64,000 nt of DNA from Chryseobacterium gleum (GTDB taxonomy: Bacteria; Bacteroidota; Bacteroidia; Flavobacteriales; Weeksellaceae): the NCBI RefSeq assembly GCF_900636535.1, contig NZ_LR134289.1, forward strand, positions 3,551,001 through 3,615,000, in the 5' to 3' direction. Positions within the stretch are counted from its first letter, which is position 1, and each line of letters opens with the position of its first letter. A program made the translations under genes and the position numbers. The notes under the pieces were generated by a model, which worked only from the letters and a program-made list of their open reading frames with translations, was not told the origin of the DNA and made no database searches. This document shows positions 61,800 through 64,000 of the stretch, piece after piece.

Positions 61800-61824
61800 G
61801 TTATAATCAATGGAATACGTTGTC

Positions 61825-63132
61825 TTAGAAGCTGAACTCCTTCTGATAGAGCAGACGTTCTTTTTTGAAAAGAGGAATAGTTCCTTCATATCGTAATGGA
61901 GCGATTCCAAAACCATAGAACATATCTGCTTGTATTTTACCTTTTACAGTAATCACTCCTTTTCTTGAAGGAATAAGTGTTAATCCTAAAGAGGAAAGGG
62001 CAGAAGCTCTTCCTTTCAATCCTGAATTAGCAATAGGAATGGTAAGGAACATGAGTCCTACAGCTCCTTTTGCTTCTAAACCAGCTTCAGCAGATAAATT
62101 TCCTTCTGTGCTTGTAATAGCAGGCTCAGATTTTTTCTGAAGGTTGATATTAATTTCCGGAGTTTTGCTTACCAAAAAGTTGGCATTTCCTTCAAGATCC
62201 AAAAGCTGGGCCTGTACTTTTCCTGTAGCCTGTACTCCCAGGAAAGGGCCTGCAGATAGGGTAGGGCTTAAGATCAGTCCTGTAGGGCCTAAGACAATAG
62301 GAACAATAGGAATATTCAGGTAGTCGGTGGTGCTGGCTGTATAGCCCAGGCTTCCTACAATGGTTGCGGAGCTCTGAAGCTTGATGTCATCCATGATGAG
62401 GTTAACATAGAAATTGGACAAATGCCCCCATGAGAATGTAATGTTATAATCAATCTTTGGAGTAAATCCTCCCTGTACGTTAACACTGGATGTTCCTGCC
62501 GAAGATAAAGGAAACGAAAAGGTTTTATTAAAATTATAACGGTTGAAAGTAATTAGTTTCTGATTTTGAAGATTTTCAGCTTCAATAGAAAGTATTCTCT
62601 GATTGATTTGTTCAGAAACCATGCCTTCTACAGGAACATAATTAACCATTTTTCCATCAATATTAACGGGAGCTTTTCCTGATGGATCATACACTCCGCT
62701 CAGTGTTCCGCTGTAGATAAATTCTTCAAGCTTGGCACTGGAAGTCTGTACTGTGAATTGGTTATTCAGTTTTGAAACAGAATTTACCTTCGAAAGAATG
62801 GTGCTCACCTGATCACCTTCAACCTTAGTTCCTACAATAACAGTTCCTACCGAAATACTGTCCGTTTGAGGAGTCATACGGCTAAACGTAATTTTTCCAT
62901 CAGTATGGGTAGAAATTGCATTGACTGATTCATCATTCAGAATAATAACATTCTTCTGTAAAGTCAGATTGCCCAAAGTTTTCATTTGAACAGACTCTGC
63001 AGGTTTTTCAGCAGGGAGATCAGCAGGATCATCCTGAGAACAAGACGTTAAAAGAAACAAACAGAAAATAGATAAAAAAAAAGTAAAGTAAAAATTTCTG
63101 TTGATTTTGAAGGGGTTGGATTTCATTTTCAT
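61825..63132 (-). CDS. Large lipoprotein of unknown function
   Basis: 435 residues. The signal FFLSIFCLFLLTSC is a lipoprotein type; a Pro/Glu/Ala-rich tether follows (SQDDPADLPAEKPAES). The body is beta-rich, with repeats of small hydrophobic strands and a Gly/Pro-rich centre (LGPTGLILSPTLSAGPFLGVQ), and it ends LLYQKEFSF. No catalytic motif is seen and no family is recognised. Single gene with its own terminator; the 156-nt upstream gap shows only A/T-rich sequence. Confidence 0.75.
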   Translation of the reverse strand: MKMKSNPFKINRNFYFTFFLSIFCLFLLTSCSQDDPADLPAEKPAESVQMKTLGNLTLQKNVIILNDESVNAISTHTDGKITFSRMTPQTDSISVGTVIVGTKVEGDQVSTILSKVNSVSKLNNQFTVQTSSAKLEEFIYSGTLSGVYDPSGKAPVNIDGKMVNYVPVEGMVSEQINQRILSIEAENLQNQKLITFNRYNFNKTFSFPLSSAGTSSVNVQGGFTPKIDYNITFSWGHLSNFYVNLIMDDIKLQSSATIVGSLGYTASTTDYLNIPIVPIVLGPTGLILSPTLSAGPFLGVQATGKVQAQLLDLEGNANFLVSKTPEININLQKKSEPAITSTEGNLSAEAGLEAKGAVGLMFLTIPIANSGLKGRASALSSLGLTLIPSRKGVITVKGKIQADMFYGFGIAPLRYEGTIPLFKKERLLYQKEFSF

Positions 63133-63254
63133 ATACAGTGATTTTAAGTTTTAATCAAAATTAGGTGAATTATTTAAAACTTACAAAAGAATTATATTAA
63201 ATTAATATCAACAACATAATGATCTTTAATTATATTTTTATTATATGAAAAATA

Positions 63255-63282
63255 AAAACCCACTGTCATAACAGCGGGTTTT
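63255..63282 (-). terminator. Terminator after the gene at 63289
   Basis: AAAACCCACTGT (63255-63266) and ACAGCGGGTTTT (63271-63282) pair with one mismatch around CATA; on the minus strand a T-rich run follows. Confidence 0.8.
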
Positions 63283-63288
63283 AGTATA

Positions 63289-63855
63289 TTATTTTTTAAA
63301 ATTTAATGTTAAAGGGACTGAAACATTGGAAGAGACTGGTTTTCCTTTGTCTTCTGCCGGTTTCCATTTGCCTTTATCTTTAATCCTGTAAAAAGCAGCT
63401 TCAATAAATGCATTTACATCTTCATTATTGCCTTTTACTTTAGGGTTAAGGGCATTTCCTTTGGAGTCTACCACAAAACTGATTGTAGCTTTATAAGAAT
63501 CCGACGAAAAGTTGAGAAAGTCAAGATCTACGGCTTCATATAAAAGCTTTTGAAAACCTGCCTTACCTTTATCATATTCAGCTTCTTTAGAGACTTTTGT
63601 TTTTACAGGAGGGTCGGCAGCAATCATTTTCTGATCCTCAAGAGAAGCTTTCTCCAAAGCCGTCTTATATGCTGTTATTTTATCCTCTGTCAGAAGCCAT
63701 TCTTTCTTTGTTCTTAAATCATTAGGCTTAGGATATTTATTATACAGAGCCGTTTTCTTTCTTTCATAGCGTGAGTCTGCCCTCTGAAATTCAGAAACCT
63801 GGGCACTGCTGAAAATAAAAGCGAAAATGAATGCTGATGCTAAGACCTTTTTCAT
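63289..63855 (-). CDS. Secreted protein with TonB-like C-terminal domain
   Basis: 188 residues with a signal peptide (LASAFIFAFIFSSAQ). The C-terminal 90 residues (YKATISFVVDSKGNALNPKVKGNNEDVNAFIEAAFYRI ... GKWKPAEDKGKPVSSNVSVPLTLNF) follow the TonB C-terminal pattern (F-V-V-D-x-x-G, W-x-P-A, V-x-x-P-L-x-F). There is no membrane helix linker, so it is not an energy transducer in the usual sense. It lies 5 nt after pepT's stop in the opposite sense of reading order (pepT is downstream on the minus strand's upstream side). Confidence 0.7.
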   Translation of the reverse strand: MKKVLASAFIFAFIFSSAQVSEFQRADSRYERKKTALYNKYPKPNDLRTKKEWLLTEDKITAYKTALEKASLEDQKMIAADPPVKTKVSKEAEYDKGKAGFQKLLYEAVDLDFLNFSSDSYKATISFVVDSKGNALNPKVKGNNEDVNAFIEAAFYRIKDKGKWKPAEDKGKPVSSNVSVPLTLNFKK

Positions 63856-63860
63856 GATTA

Positions 63861-64000
63861 TTAAGCTTTTACAATATTAATAATGACTTCAGTTGCTTTT
63901 TCCATACTTTCCAAAGCTACATACTCATAAGGTCCGTGGAAGTTGATTCCTCCTGCAAAGATATTCGGGCATGGAAGTCCCATATAAGAAAGCTGTGCAC
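63861..64000 (-). CDS. pepT: Peptidase T (tripeptide aminopeptidase), C-terminal end only
   Basis: Only the last 46 or so codons are in the window; the gene begins beyond 64000. The residues [30 protein letters not shown] are the conserved end of PepT, including the metal-binding His of the M20 peptidase family (NFHGPYEYV). It removes N-terminal residues from tripeptides in the cytoplasm. The stop lies 5 nt before the start of the TonB-like domain gene, so the two may be co-transcribed. Confidence 0.85.
   Translation of the reverse strand, partial: AQLSYMGLPCPNIFAGGINFHGPYEYVALESMEKATEVIINIVKA

Overview
The window is a stretch of chromosome from a Bacteroidota bacterium, most likely a Chryseobacterium-like member of the Flavobacteriia. 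The evidence is the TAnnTTTG -7 promoter elements, proteins ending in type IX secretion (T9SS) sorting domains, an AccD and an endonuclease III without metal-binding cysteines, Bacteroidota families such as HI0933-type flavoproteins and a fused SpmA/SpmB-like protein, and short double-glycine-leader peptides. The species cannot be fixed from sequence reading alone.

Layout. 1-3.4 kb: surface glycosyltransferases with a SufE gene between them. 3.5-3.7 kb: two identical tRNA-Val(UAC) genes under a textbook promoter. 3.7-13.7 kb: housekeeping and envelope genes (FolC, TolC-type channel, SprT-like protein, mannose-1-phosphate guanylyltransferase, peroxiredoxin, endonuclease III, DinB-like, DUF885 lipoprotein). 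13.9-15.9 kb: an ExbB-ExbD-TonB operon. 16-29.7 kb: mostly core metabolism and repair (AccD, class II aldolase, NAD kinase, TrmH-like methyltransferase, bestrophin, cupin-like protein, MutS), with a candidate small RNA at about 22.4 kb. 29.76-30.24 kb: two tiny Cys-rich double-glycine-leader peptide genes; a third lies at 61.4 kb. 30.3-37.7 kb: lipoproteins, hydrolase, flavoprotein, thioesterase and ThiL.

37.7-55.45 kb is the accessory part. It holds a secreted coiled-coil protein, two T9SS cargo proteins (a subtilisin-like protease and a lectin-like protein), and a giant SpvB/RHS polymorphic toxin gene of nearly 10 kb, which is split by a frameshift in an AT dinucleotide tract. The RHS tip looks like an L,D-transpeptidase/Tlde1-type peptidoglycan-acting toxin. 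It overlaps by 4 nt a small lipoprotein gene, the expected form of a periplasm-facing immunity protein. Downstream are an orphan ORF, two tandem decayed toxin-tip/membrane-peptide pairs inside near-identical direct repeats, a decayed fragment of RHS core, and a second, diverged copy of the last 32 codons of thiL. The intact thiL and this remnant bracket the island, which records its insertion or replacement by recombination at the thiL 3' end.

55.5-64 kb: an AraC regulator, a Bcr/CflA-type MFS exporter, a DUF6268 protein, a LytS/LytTR two-component pair, a small beta-barrel protein, a third leader peptide, a lipoprotein, a TonB-like C-terminal-domain protein and the 3' end of pepT. A dispersed hairpin repeat with arms near GTTCGCAARGGC occurs three times between genes.
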